Shown here in pieces: positions 45,454-53,847 of a stretch of 64,000 bases of DNA (positions are counted from its first letter, which is position 1; each line of letters opens with the position of its first letter). The translations under genes were made by a program, and so were the position numbers. Source of the DNA: Pelagibacterales bacterium SAG-MED28 (lineage in GTDB: Bacteria; Pseudomonadota; Alphaproteobacteria; Pelagibacterales; Pelagibacteraceae); NCBI GenBank assembly GCA_014653835.1, contig JACWDY010000002.1, positions 1 through 64,000 of the forward strand, written 5' to 3'. The notes beneath the pieces were generated by a model. It had not been told where the DNA came from, ran no database searches, and worked only from the letters and a program-made list of their open reading frames with translations.

Positions 45454-45569
45454 GCCTGGCAACGTCCTACTCTTCCATATCTTAAGACAAAGTACCATCG
45501 GCGCTGAAGGACTTAACTTCCGAGTTCGGAATGGGATCGGGTGTGGCCCCTTCGCAATAATTACCAGGC
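45454..45569 (-). rRNA. rrf: 5S ribosomal RNA
   Basis: On the minus strand it runs GCCTGGTAATTATTGCGAAG to GTAGGACGTTGCCAGGC. The ends pair (GCCTGG with CCAGGC), and the conserved ACCCGATCCCATTCCGAACTC and CGGAAGTTAAG blocks and GCGCCGATGGTA are present. About 116 bases; ends may vary by one or two. No 23S or 16S rRNA lies on either side within this window: the neighbours are tRNA-Val and rpmJ, so 5S is separated from the rest of the operon. Confidence 0.95.
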
Positions 45570-45633
45570 GCAATCTTATATTATTTTTAAAAAGTTATGT
45601 AAACAGTTGAAAAGTAGCTAATTTAAAGGTTTA

Positions 45634-45708
45634 TGGTGGGCGTGATAAGAATTGAACTTATGACCTCTACGATGTCAACGTAGCGTTCTACCACTGAACT
45701 ACACGCCC
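45634..45708 (-). tRNA. tRNA-Val (anticodon GAC)
   Basis: Acceptor GGGCGTG/CACGCCC, discriminator A and encoded CCA (plus TGG at 45634-45636). Anticodon stem CTACG/CGTAG encloses loop TTGACAT, giving anticodon GAC for valine codons GUC and GUU. T arm ATAAG-TTCAATT-CTTAT. Its first base is also the last base of the rfbF stop codon region at 45708, so the polysaccharide operon runs straight into it. Confidence 0.95.
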
Positions 45709-46394
45709 TAAATCTTTGTTGCCAGTAAATCTTTTTTTAATTTATCCAAATCTCTCTTGGTATCTACACATTGCCAAAAACCATTGTGTTTAAATGCACA
45801 AAGTTGTTTTTTTTTACAAGCCCTTTCCATTGGTTCTTTCTCTAGAAAAGTACTATCCTTTTCAATCAAATTCAAAAATTTAGGCTCAATTACAAAGAAA
45901 CCACCGTTAATCCAACCTTCATCGAGTTTTGATTTTTCTTTAAAATAAGTAACGATATCCCCCTTCATTTTGATGGCTCCAAATCTTGCTGGTGGTCTTA
46001 CTGCGGTCATAGTAAACAATTTTTTTTTCTTCTTGTGGAATTTTACTAGATTTTTTATATTCACATTAGAAACTCCATCACCATAAGTCATTAAAAAAGT
46101 TTCACCAGAAATTAATTTTTTTAATCTCTTTAGCCTACCGCCAGTCATTGTATTTAAACCGGTATCAATTAGATTGATATTCCATCCAAAAGTATTGTTT
46201 TTAAAATAATCTTTTACTATTTTTCCTTTGTAGCCTAGAGCAACAATAAATTCTTTAAATCCATACTTGGCATAATTTTTCATGACATAAAATATCAATG
46301 GTTTTCCTCTAATTTGAACCATAGGCTTTGGTATTGACTTAGTGTATTCAGATAATCTAGTGCCAAAACCTCCGGCTAAAATTACAACTTTCAT
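45708..46394 (-). CDS. rfbF: Glucose-1-phosphate cytidylyltransferase
   Basis: Makes CDP-glucose, the first step to CDP-linked 3,6-dideoxyhexoses. I start it at the ATG at 46394 (MKVVILAGGFGTRLSEYTKS); the track's 46427 start would add residues that overlap rfbG and precede the nucleotide-binding motif. The 228 residues hold the signature LAGGFGTRL (about 6-14), IPKPMVQIRGKPLIFYVM (about 21-38), MTYGDGVSNVN (about 104-114) with the metal aspartate, and ARFGAIKMKG (about 136-145). Length is a little below the usual 257. It is last in operon A and its stop codon touches tRNA-Val. Confidence 0.9.
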   Translation of the reverse strand: MKVVILAGGFGTRLSEYTKSIPKPMVQIRGKPLIFYVMKNYAKYGFKEFIVALGYKGKIVKDYFKNNTFGWNINLIDTGLNTMTGGRLKRLKKLISGETFLMTYGDGVSNVNIKNLVKFHKKKKKLFTMTAVRPPARFGAIKMKGDIVTYFKEKSKLDEGWINGGFFVIEPKFLNLIEKDSTFLEKEPMERACKKKQLCAFKHNGFWQCVDTKRDLDKLKKDLLATKI

Positions 46395-47475
46395 AATCTT
46401 TCCTTTAAAAGTTTTTCGTAATAACATATTTGTTCATATGAATATTCTCTTATCTTTTTAGGGTTCGTATAATACTTCTTGTACCATTTAGTTGATATTT
46501 CTATTGTTTCATTGAAATTTAAAATACTTTTCCATTTTAATTTTATTCTAGCCTTTGAACAATTTAATTTTAATAAATTGGACTCATGCTGTTTAGTATT
46601 AATTTTTTTTATATGCCATGAAACATTTTTCCAGTGTTCCCTCATCTTTTTTACAAGTTTTAAAACATTATACGTTTTATTATTTGCTGGCCCAAAATTA
46701 AAAACTTCACCATGTAAATTAGAGTTATTTCTTAGCTTTGCAGCAAATAATAGATATCCCCCTAAAGCTTCAAATACATGTTGCCAAGGTCTTGTAGAAC
46801 GAGGGTTTCTTATAATAACTTTCTTTTTTTTTGACCAAGATTTCACACAATCAGGAACTAATCTGTCCGGAGACCAATCTCCACCTCCAATTACATTTCC
46901 CGCTCTTGCTACGCCAATTGAAACTTTGTTTTTTTTATTATTAAAATAAGAATTTATATATGATTGAATAATTAATTCTGCTCCTGCTTTAGAAGCGCTG
47001 TATGGATCATGACCACCAAGAATATCATTTTCCTTATAACCTCTTTTAATTTCCATATTTTTATAACTTTTATCACTAGTTATTAGTATAACAATGCATT
47101 TTTTTTTTTTCACAAACCTAAGCGACTCAAGAATATTTAATGTGCCAATAGAATTAGTTGTAATTGTCTCAATAGGATTATTATAGGATTTCTTCACTAG
47201 TGATTGTGCTGCTAGATGAAATACAAAATCAGGATTAAGCGTTTTAAATAACTTGCTAACTTTTTTAAATTTCTAATATCTAATTTTTTGTGTAAAATTT
47301 GCTTCTTTAATCCAAGAGCCTCAAAATTTGATGGTTTAGTTATATAGTCTGATGAAACACCAACTACTTTTGCTCCTAATTTTTTTAACCAGAATGTAAG
47401 CCATGATCCTTTAAAACCTGTGTGTCCGGTTACTATGATAGTTTTGTTTTTAAATGTTTTTTTCAAATTTTTCAT
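46391..47475 (-). pseudogene. rfbG: CDP-glucose 4,6-dehydratase, interrupted by a frameshift
   Basis: Converts CDP-glucose to CDP-4-keto-6-deoxyglucose. The N-terminal ORF (47475 to 47212) has TIIVTGHTGFKGSWLTFWLKKL, the GHTGFKGSWL NAD-binding signature. The C-terminal ORF (47197 to 46391) has LVTSDK-like LITSDKSYKN, PYSASKAGAELI (active YSASK), RAGNVIGGGDWSPDRLVPD and RPWQHVFEALGGYL. The frame is lost near plus 47261-47266: adding one A to the A6 run gives KKVSKLFKTLNPDFVFHLAAQS, the expected text joining both parts into about 361 residues. Both halves are intact in motif terms, so a sequencing indel or a very recent mutation is likely. It overlaps rfbF. Confidence 0.88.
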
Positions 47476-48380
47476 TTTATTTTTTTCTTATAATGATTAA
47501 TTGTATATTTTAAACCTCTTAACAATCCAATTTTTGGCTTCCAACCAACAAGTTTATAAACTTTCTTAATATCAGGATACGAAATCAAAGATTCATCTTT
47601 TCTAATAGGAATTTTGCCTTTATCTAATTCACCAGAATTTATAATTTTTTTAATATTTTGTATAACGTTAATAACTTTAATTGGTCGCCCGAAACCTAGG
47701 TTAATTATTTGTTTTTTAACTTTTTTGGATTTTAAAAGTAACATTATTCCTCTGATTACATCATCAATGTATAGAAAATCTCTTAATTGAGTGCCAGCGG
47801 AACAAGGAAATTTTTGATTTAGTAAACAAGATTTAATAACAAAAGGTATCAATCTATCAAATTTTTGGTGAGGACCATAAACCTGATATAACCTTATAAT
47901 TATAAAATTAAATTTAAATTTTTTTTGGTTATTCAATAAAAATTTGGTTGATAAAAACTTTGCCTTTGAATAATTAGATTTTAATTTTTTCTGGTTAATA
48001 TTCATACTTTCATTATGGGGGGGCTTATTTTGCTCATATTCAAGGCTGCTTCCTATTTGCAAAAACTTTTCTATATTTAAATTTTTAACGACATCTAATA
48101 TATTCTTTAAACCTACAAAATGTGTAAAATATGTTTTTTTGCGACTTGAATGATCAATATTTCCTCCTAGATTAATTATGTAGTCATAATTTGATTTAAT
48201 TTTTTTCTTTAGATCTTTAATTTTTGAAATGTCTGCAAGAATATATTTTACCTTTTTAATTTTTATATTTGGCTTTTTTCTGGAGAGTACTGTTACTTGC
48301 CATTTTTTTTTTAAACAATGCAAAGATAAATTAGTTCCTATAAAACCTGTTCCGCCAATTATCAGAATTTTTTTTTTCAT
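47472..48380 (-). CDS. NAD-dependent sugar epimerase/dehydratase
   Basis: Extended short-chain dehydrogenase acting on nucleotide sugars. The 302-residue protein has ILIIGGTGFIGTNLSLHCL (about 4-22), the NAD loop; the catalytic tyrosine-lysine pair SNYSKAKFLS (about 136-145); and RLYQVYGPHQKFDRLIPFVI (about 164-183), then QLRDFLYIDDVIRGIMLLL (about 199-217). After rfbF-rfbG, a CDP-sugar reductase or epimerase such as abequose or tyvelose synthase is plausible, but rfbH is absent and the family does not fix the substrate. It overlaps rfbG by four bases. Confidence 0.82.
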   Translation of the reverse strand: MKKKILIIGGTGFIGTNLSLHCLKKKWQVTVLSRKKPNIKIKKVKYILADISKIKDLKKKIKSNYDYIINLGGNIDHSSRKKTYFTHFVGLKNILDVVKNLNIEKFLQIGSSLEYEQNKPPHNESMNINQKKLKSNYSKAKFLSTKFLLNNQKKFKFNFIIIRLYQVYGPHQKFDRLIPFVIKSCLLNQKFPCSAGTQLRDFLYIDDVIRGIMLLLKSKKVKKQIINLGFGRPIKVINVIQNIKKIINSGELDKGKIPIRKDESLISYPDIKKVYKLVGWKPKIGLLRGLKYTINHYKKKIK

Positions 48381-48381
48381 A

Positions 48382-49722
48382 TCACCTATTAAAGAAAGAA
48401 TTGATACTTTTTGGTTTTTTACTTAAATTTAATAAACTTCCTTTTTTTTTAAGTTTGTAAGAAAAAATATTATTACTTATTCTTTTGGAATGAATACTTT
48501 TCCAAATTTTGTCAGAGTACAAATCAAACAAAGGATCTTCGGTAACTTGTATAATAGAATAACCTCTTTCTAAAGCTTCAACAATTGCTCCAGTTGAACC
48601 TATAAAAATTGAAAGATTCTCATTATTAAATTTTTTTTTAGTATTCAAACTTTTAATACTTTTAATCTCTTTTATTAATTGAATATTTACCTTAGTTGTG
48701 TTGGCAGCAGGGTGATTTTTTATTTTAAAACTCTTTATGTCTATTGATAATTTATCTCTTAATAATTTAAGTGATGTTGAAATATTTTCAGGTGATTTAA
48801 CAAATATCGGTAAAAATATTATATTTGAAAAAATTTTTTTTTTTAGTGTAAATCGATTTGAAGGCATAAAAATAGTTTCATTTTTCTTCCAGCCTAAAGT
48901 TCTAAAATAGTCTATTTGATCTTTTCCATTAACGATTATCTTAGATGGAGAGTATTTTTTCTTTACATAATTAGATGGGAACGGAACGGGAGGGGCGTGT
49001 ATGTAGCCTGTCAGTTTTATCTTTTTTTTATAAGTTCTTAAATATTTTATTAAGTAGTTTTGGAATGGCTGTCCCTCATAAGGGATTAAAACATTTTTCA
49101 AGTCTAATCTAATATTTTTTTTAAAAACGTTTATAAGCGTTTCTGCTAAATAACGATGTTTACTTATCATAAAATTAAAATAAGTAATATCTTTGAAGAA
49201 ATATTTAAAATTATTTTTTAAAACTTCGATAATTTTAAAAAGTGAAATTTTTTTTTTTATATCTGTTTGAAATAAAAATATATTCTTATCAATTTTATTA
49301 GGAAGAACTTGATCCATAAAAATTACAAACCATAGTGTATTTTTTGTATCTCTTGAGTTAACATTAAAATATCTATCATGAAAAGATCCATTTTTTTTAA
49401 AATTATTTTTAAAAGCCCAGGTAATAATTATTTTTTGGTAAATAAATTTTTTATCAAAGATTAATTTATATTTAGTTAAATAGCTGATGGATAATAAGTT
49501 TTTTATTACGATATATAATCTTTGAAAAATAGACACTTTTTTAGAAGCTAAGAAATTTGAATATATAAAACCAAATGTTTCGCCAGTTCTAGTTATATAA
49601 ATTGGCGAATCGAATGTGTCTTTAAATTTTATTTTTTTAAAATATGTATGAGTTTTTTTAATTTTTTCTAATACTCTGAACTGCTTTAACTTTAAATTGT
49701 CTAAGTTATTCTCATCATTCAT
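48382..49722 (-). CDS. Unidentified surface-carbohydrate protein, GT-B-like
   Basis: I do not recognise the family with confidence. The 446-residue protein has no signal peptide or convincing membrane helix. Its C-terminal half looks like a GT-B fold donor domain of the CDP-glycerol transferase/KpsS-like group: KIIVNGKDQIDYFRTLGWKK (about 257-276), KSFKIKNHPAANTTK (about 332-346), then NLSIFIGSTGAIVEALERGYSIIQVTEDP (about 368-396), reading like the HPxxxx and late S-T-x-x-x-E-A motifs. LIPYEGQPFQNYLIKYL (about 213-229) is near the domain junction. Probably a glycosyltransferase of the operon A polymer. Confidence 0.5.
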   Translation of the reverse strand: MNDENNLDNLKLKQFRVLEKIKKTHTYFKKIKFKDTFDSPIYITRTGETFGFIYSNFLASKKVSIFQRLYIVIKNLLSISYLTKYKLIFDKKFIYQKIIITWAFKNNFKKNGSFHDRYFNVNSRDTKNTLWFVIFMDQVLPNKIDKNIFLFQTDIKKKISLFKIIEVLKNNFKYFFKDITYFNFMISKHRYLAETLINVFKKNIRLDLKNVLIPYEGQPFQNYLIKYLRTYKKKIKLTGYIHAPPVPFPSNYVKKKYSPSKIIVNGKDQIDYFRTLGWKKNETIFMPSNRFTLKKKIFSNIIFLPIFVKSPENISTSLKLLRDKLSIDIKSFKIKNHPAANTTKVNIQLIKEIKSIKSLNTKKKFNNENLSIFIGSTGAIVEALERGYSIIQVTEDPLFDLYSDKIWKSIHSKRISNNIFSYKLKKKGSLLNLSKKPKSINSFFNR

Positions 49723-49732
49723 AATTTAATAA

Positions 49733-50458
49733 TTATTTTTTTCTTGGAGATAAATATTTTTCAACTTCAATTAAATTTTTAGGAATATCTACAGAAATTG
49801 AGCGCGAGACTTTTATAAGTTTTATTTTTGTACCTAGATCTATAAATCTTAACAATTCTATATCCTCTATACGTTCTAAGTTTGATTTTTTGTGTTTAGA
49901 AAATTTTTGTAGTTGTTTTTTAGAAAATGCGTAGATACATACTTGTTTTTTAAAATTATTGTGATTTGATTTTTTTTTTCCAGGAATAACAGATCGTGAA
50001 AAATATATTAAGTCACCGTTCTGGGCAGTAACTGCTTTAATAATATTTTTATCCTTTATTTTGGAATAATCTGTTTCATCGGCATAACCGCAAATAACGT
50101 GATTAAAATATTTTTTTTTTGCTTTGATGATTTTTTTAATATCATTGGGTTGGATTAGAGGCTCATCACCCTGAACATTAATAAAAAATTTTGACTTCAT
50201 TTTTCTAGCAGCAAATGCAATTCTATCTGTTCCTGTCTTAATGTTTTTAGGGCTCATAATTGAATTAAAGTTATTTTCACTTGCTTTTTTTTGAATTTTT
50301 TTACTATCAGTAACTATAAATATTTTACTTTTTTTAACTGCTTTTGCGCATTGTTCTGCTACTCTTATTATCATCTCTTTTCCATGAATTTTCTTGAGTG
50401 GCTTACCTTTAAATCTCGATGAATTGAAACGCGCTGGTATTAAAATTGAAAAATTCAT
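49733..50458 (-). CDS. kdsB: KdsB-like CMP-sugar cytidylyltransferase
   Basis: Activates 3-deoxy-D-manno-octulosonate or a similar keto sugar acid as CMP-sugar. The 241-residue protein has ILIPARFNSSRFKGKPLKKI (about 5-24), the CTP-binding loop, KNIKTGTDRIAFA (about 71-83), KFFINVQGDEPLIQPNDI (about 90-107) with the metal aspartate, and YFSRSVIPG (about 152-160). The IYAFSKKQL and NLERIEDIELLRFIDLGTKI blocks follow. Sequence supports KdsB family. A housekeeping kdsB may exist elsewhere in the genome; this copy may serve the polymer made by operon A. Confidence 0.88.
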   Translation of the reverse strand: MNFSILIPARFNSSRFKGKPLKKIHGKEMIIRVAEQCAKAVKKSKIFIVTDSKKIQKKASENNFNSIMSPKNIKTGTDRIAFAARKMKSKFFINVQGDEPLIQPNDIKKIIKAKKKYFNHVICGYADETDYSKIKDKNIIKAVTAQNGDLIYFSRSVIPGKKKSNHNNFKKQVCIYAFSKKQLQKFSKHKKSNLERIEDIELLRFIDLGTKIKLIKVSRSISVDIPKNLIEVEKYLSPRKK

Positions 50459-50485
50459 TTATAGATAACTCTTATTAATAATATT

Positions 50486-52072
50486 TTAATTTTTAATATA
50501 ATTCGATTTAGTTAAAAAACTTAGCTTATTTTTAATTTTTTTATCCAAATTCTTAAAAAAAATGAAAGAATCGTCCTTTTCGGGATCATTATTTTTGTAA
50601 CCATCAAAACCGGCTAAAAAGATTTTACTAACATTTCCTGAAAGACATACAGAAATCGAATATACTATTGCTAATGGTAAGTTAAATTGACAATAATTTT
50701 CTTTTATCAAAAGTTTTTTATTAGGTGAAATTTTAAAACCATAATCAAAGATTGTTTTATTATTTGCAAATAATAATTTTCTTAAATTCCTGTCCATCAT
50801 TGAAAAAGGAGTTATTAAATTTGTTTTTATGTCTTTGTAAAAAAAACTATCAGAAATAATTCTATTTGGGTGGCAAACTACTCTAAAATTAATTTCATTC
50901 TCTGGTATATGTTTATTTGTATTCAAGGCCATTACAATTAAATTATTTTTTTTGATAAATTTCGTAATCTCTGATTTTCTTTTTTTAACAGAAGCTCCTG
51001 AACCTAAAATTAAGACTTTTTTGTCTTTTAAAAAATATTTAGGACTCCACTTACCTGATGGTGACAGATTATAGCTATTTTTTTCAGTAATAATTTTTAA
51101 AGGATTAAATTTTCTCGTATCTTGTTTTTGAAGATTTTGTAAAATTACTTTATAATCCTTTGTTGAATATCTTTTGTCTGAAAGCATTTTTTGTACATAG
51201 GTAGGATGAATTTTGTGGTTTGCGGCAAATTTATAGAAATTATTTGTTCCCCATTGATATTTTTTCTTTAATTTATAAAAATCTTTTTTAATAAAATTCA
51301 ATATTAATTTGTTGGAAGATTTTACTTTGACTATTTTTTTAAAAAATTCCTCAGTTAAAGTATTACCAGGACCTCTACCCATTCCCATAATTGTGCAATC
51401 TACCCATTTACATCCATTTTTAGTAGCAATTTGACTATTTTTAAAAGCTAATTTAAGGTTATTGTGTGCATGAATTCCTAGTTCCTTAGTTGAATATTTT
51501 TTAAATTTCAGAAAAATTTTTTTTGTTTGTTTAGGTAGTAGTGAACCCAAACTATCCGCCAAATAAAGGGCTTTAATCTTTGTTTTGTTTAAAACTTTAC
51601 AAATATTCTGAATTTTTTTTAATTCTAACTCTGAAATTTGCATGATATTAACAAAAACAGTTAATCCTTTTTTTTCAAACCATTTAAAAACATCCTTTAA
51701 TTCAAAAACTTCATCTATATGGCAAGCAAACCGAATAAATTTAATTTTTTTCAAATAATTATTAGGAAAAAATTTTTTACAAATTTTAATATTATTTTCT
51801 GGCGAAGAAATGAATTCTGAAGCATTAACCATTACACCAATATTAATTTTTTTTGGTACTTTTAACAGGTTTAGGGTTTTAAGGTCAGAATGGGCAAATA
51901 TACCTTTTGAGGAGTTTTTTTTTAATGTTCTAAAACCTATTTCTACAAATTTAATATTAATTTTGTTCATTAATATTAAATATTTTTTTGCTAATCTTAA
52001 ATCAAATTGCCAATTATTGTAGTAACCACCGTCTCTTAAAGTACAATCAATAATATTTATTTTATTCAGCAT
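50486..52072 (-). CDS. DRE-TIM aldolase fused to an MptE/DUF115-like domain
   Basis: A two-domain protein of 528 residues. The N-terminal part (about 5-300) is a DRE-TIM metallolyase of the HMG-CoA lyase/4-hydroxy-2-oxovalerate aldolase type: IIDCTLRDGGYYNNW (about 7-21), KFVEIGF, and the metal histidines in LGIHAHNNLKLAF (about 198-210), then MGMGRGPGN (about 229-237). The C-terminal part (about 345-528) starts KDKKVLILGSGASVKK and ends with IFLAGFDGYKNND, the pattern of DUF115/MptE-like domains seen in flagellin glycosylation proteins. Probably an aldol addition or cleavage on a 2-keto acid in a CMP-sugar pathway. Not recognised as a characterised enzyme. Confidence 0.75.
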   Translation of the reverse strand: MLNKINIIDCTLRDGGYYNNWQFDLRLAKKYLILMNKINIKFVEIGFRTLKKNSSKGIFAHSDLKTLNLLKVPKKINIGVMVNASEFISSPENNIKICKKFFPNNYLKKIKFIRFACHIDEVFELKDVFKWFEKKGLTVFVNIMQISELELKKIQNICKVLNKTKIKALYLADSLGSLLPKQTKKIFLKFKKYSTKELGIHAHNNLKLAFKNSQIATKNGCKWVDCTIMGMGRGPGNTLTEEFFKKIVKVKSSNKLILNFIKKDFYKLKKKYQWGTNNFYKFAANHKIHPTYVQKMLSDKRYSTKDYKVILQNLQKQDTRKFNPLKIITEKNSYNLSPSGKWSPKYFLKDKKVLILGSGASVKKRKSEITKFIKKNNLIVMALNTNKHIPENEINFRVVCHPNRIISDSFFYKDIKTNLITPFSMMDRNLRKLLFANNKTIFDYGFKISPNKKLLIKENYCQFNLPLAIVYSISVCLSGNVSKIFLAGFDGYKNNDPEKDDSFIFFKNLDKKIKNKLSFLTKSNYIKN

Positions 52073-52075
52073 AAT

Positions 52076-53845
52076 TTAATTATTTGTTTCTTTGTATTCT
52101 TTAAAAAATTTAAATAAAATTCTATTTATTGCTTTTAATTCTGAATCATAAGTCAATCCACCTACATGAGGAGATACGGAGACGTTGTTATTGTTTTTTG
52201 AAAATTGAATAACTTTACTTTTATTTTTTAATATATCTTCTTCATTTCTTACAACATCAGTATAGTAAGATCTTACTTTTCTTTTTTTTATATTTTGTAA
52301 TAAAACATTCTCATCTATTAATTCTCCTCTTGAAATATTAACAATTTTAATACCTTTTTTTAAATAATGAATAGTTTTAGTGTTTAATATTGATCGTGTT
52401 TTTTCATTTAGTTTTGCAGAAATAATTAAAAAGTCTAAGTTTTTTAAAAATGATTGTAAATTATTTATTTTTTTAAAATTTTTATTTATGCAACTTACGA
52501 ACGGATCATAGTAATGTATCTTTCCTCCTAGATTATGTAAAACTTTTGAAACATTTTTTCCTATTCGACCGAATCCTAAAAAACCAAATTTTAGATTATT
52601 TATTTCTCTGCTTCTTAACTCTTTTTCAAAATTTCGCCAATTGCCTGATTTAACTACTTCTAGTGAAGCCTTATAGTTTCTCAAAGAAGCTAAAACTAGC
52701 AATAAACAAAATTCAGATGAGGCTTTAATGGTTTTAGTGTCTTTAATGCTGTTCAGACTTATCACTTTAATTTTTTTATCTGCTAAATATTTTAAATCTA
52801 AGTGGGTCAATCCAGTAGATGAGGAAATTAAGTATTTTAAATTTTGAAATTGATTTAAAACTTTACTGTTCAGTTTTTTTAATCCAGCTGTAGGCGTTAG
52901 AATTGCCGATACTTTACTTTTAATATTTGAGTTTATAAATTTATAATTATCAATTTCACAATGTATCTCGTTAATATTTTTTAGATATAATTCTTTTTTA
53001 CTTAAATCAAACATGTAATAAGGATAACTATTGAGAAAATATTTAAATCTATTTTTTTTAACAATTATTTTTGGTTTAGTGTCAAATTCTTCATCTAAAA
53101 TTGTAGCTGGAAAATTATTACACAATCCTTTCTCAATTAATTTTTCACAAGTATAAAAATCAGTCACTTCATCTATGTTTATAGATTGGAGTTCGTTCAT
53201 TATATAGGGTTTAATTTTTTTGCCCCATCTAGTAACTTTGTTTACGATAGAATCTCTTTTCATAGAATAAATTGCACCATTTCTTATAAAACATTTTGGA
53301 AAATCTTGTCTTCTAGAAATTTCATTTTCTGGATTTTTTAAATCATAATGTTCTACTAGACCTTTTTTGTTTATTCTTTTCATTCTTAATGGATGCTTAT
53401 CAAATACTCTTGCAAAACTAATCACGGAGTCATATTTATTTGTAAATAATAAATTTAGAGCTTTATCTATATCTTTTCCTGTTCTTAGTGGAGCAACAGC
53501 AGGAATTTCTATAACATACTCGAATTTGGTGTTGTAAATTTGTTCAGCTTTTAAAACAGCATCTCTTAATGCGTCTTTAGATGGGACCTTATCTTTGGCT
53601 AAAACTTTGCTTCTTAAAAAAGGTGTTTCGGCTCCATAATTTTTTGCAATTTTGGCTATTTTTTTACTATCAGTAGAGACAATTAGTTTAGAGATATTTT
53701 TTGAATTTAGACCAGCATAAATAGAATAGCTAATTAAAGGATGTCCGCCAAGTTTTTTTATATTTTTTTCTTTAATTCCTTTAGATCCAGATCTTGCTAG
53801 GATTACACCTAAAACCTTTTTTTTATTATGTTTTATTTTCACCAT
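52076..53845 (-). CDS. CMP-sugar synthetase (NeuA-like) fused to D-2-hydroxyacid dehydrogenase
   Basis: A 589-residue fusion. Residues about 10-240 are a NeuA-type CMP-acylneuraminate synthetase: LGVILARSGSKGIKEKNIKK (about 12-31), LIVSTDSKKIAKIAKNYGAE (about 54-73), EIPAVAPLRTGKDIDKAL (about 113-130) and RRQDFPKCFIRNGAIYSMKR (about 178-197). Residues about 270-589 are a D-isomer-specific 2-hydroxyacid dehydrogenase: the NAD loop GFLGFGRIGKNV (about 421-432), IVNISRGELIDENVLL (about 501-516) and the catalytic histidine in VSVSPHVGGLTY (about 555-566). Both domains keep key residues. Together they suggest reduction of a 2-keto (or the reverse) linked to CMP activation. Four-base spacing to the aldolase gene. 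Confidence 0.85.
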   Translation of the reverse strand: MVKIKHNKKKVLGVILARSGSKGIKEKNIKKLGGHPLISYSIYAGLNSKNISKLIVSTDSKKIAKIAKNYGAETPFLRSKVLAKDKVPSKDALRDAVLKAEQIYNTKFEYVIEIPAVAPLRTGKDIDKALNLLFTNKYDSVISFARVFDKHPLRMKRINKKGLVEHYDLKNPENEISRRQDFPKCFIRNGAIYSMKRDSIVNKVTRWGKKIKPYIMNELQSINIDEVTDFYTCEKLIEKGLCNNFPATILDEEFDTKPKIIVKKNRFKYFLNSYPYYMFDLSKKELYLKNINEIHCEIDNYKFINSNIKSKVSAILTPTAGLKKLNSKVLNQFQNLKYLISSSTGLTHLDLKYLADKKIKVISLNSIKDTKTIKASSEFCLLLVLASLRNYKASLEVVKSGNWRNFEKELRSREINNLKFGFLGFGRIGKNVSKVLHNLGGKIHYYDPFVSCINKNFKKINNLQSFLKNLDFLIISAKLNEKTRSILNTKTIHYLKKGIKIVNISRGELIDENVLLQNIKKRKVRSYYTDVVRNEEDILKNKSKVIQFSKNNNNVSVSPHVGGLTYDSELKAINRILFKFFKEYKETNN

Positions 53846-53847
53846 TA

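Noticed and set aside
45319-45573. 84-aa ORF covering 5S rRNA and rpmJ
   Set aside because: The first half is translated 5S rRNA; only the last 41 residues from ATG 45444 are L36.
46479-46949. 156-aa plus-strand ORF inside rfbG
   Set aside because: Antisense of the well-conserved CDP-glucose dehydratase C-terminal half; Phe/Leu-rich shadow of a Lys-rich gene.
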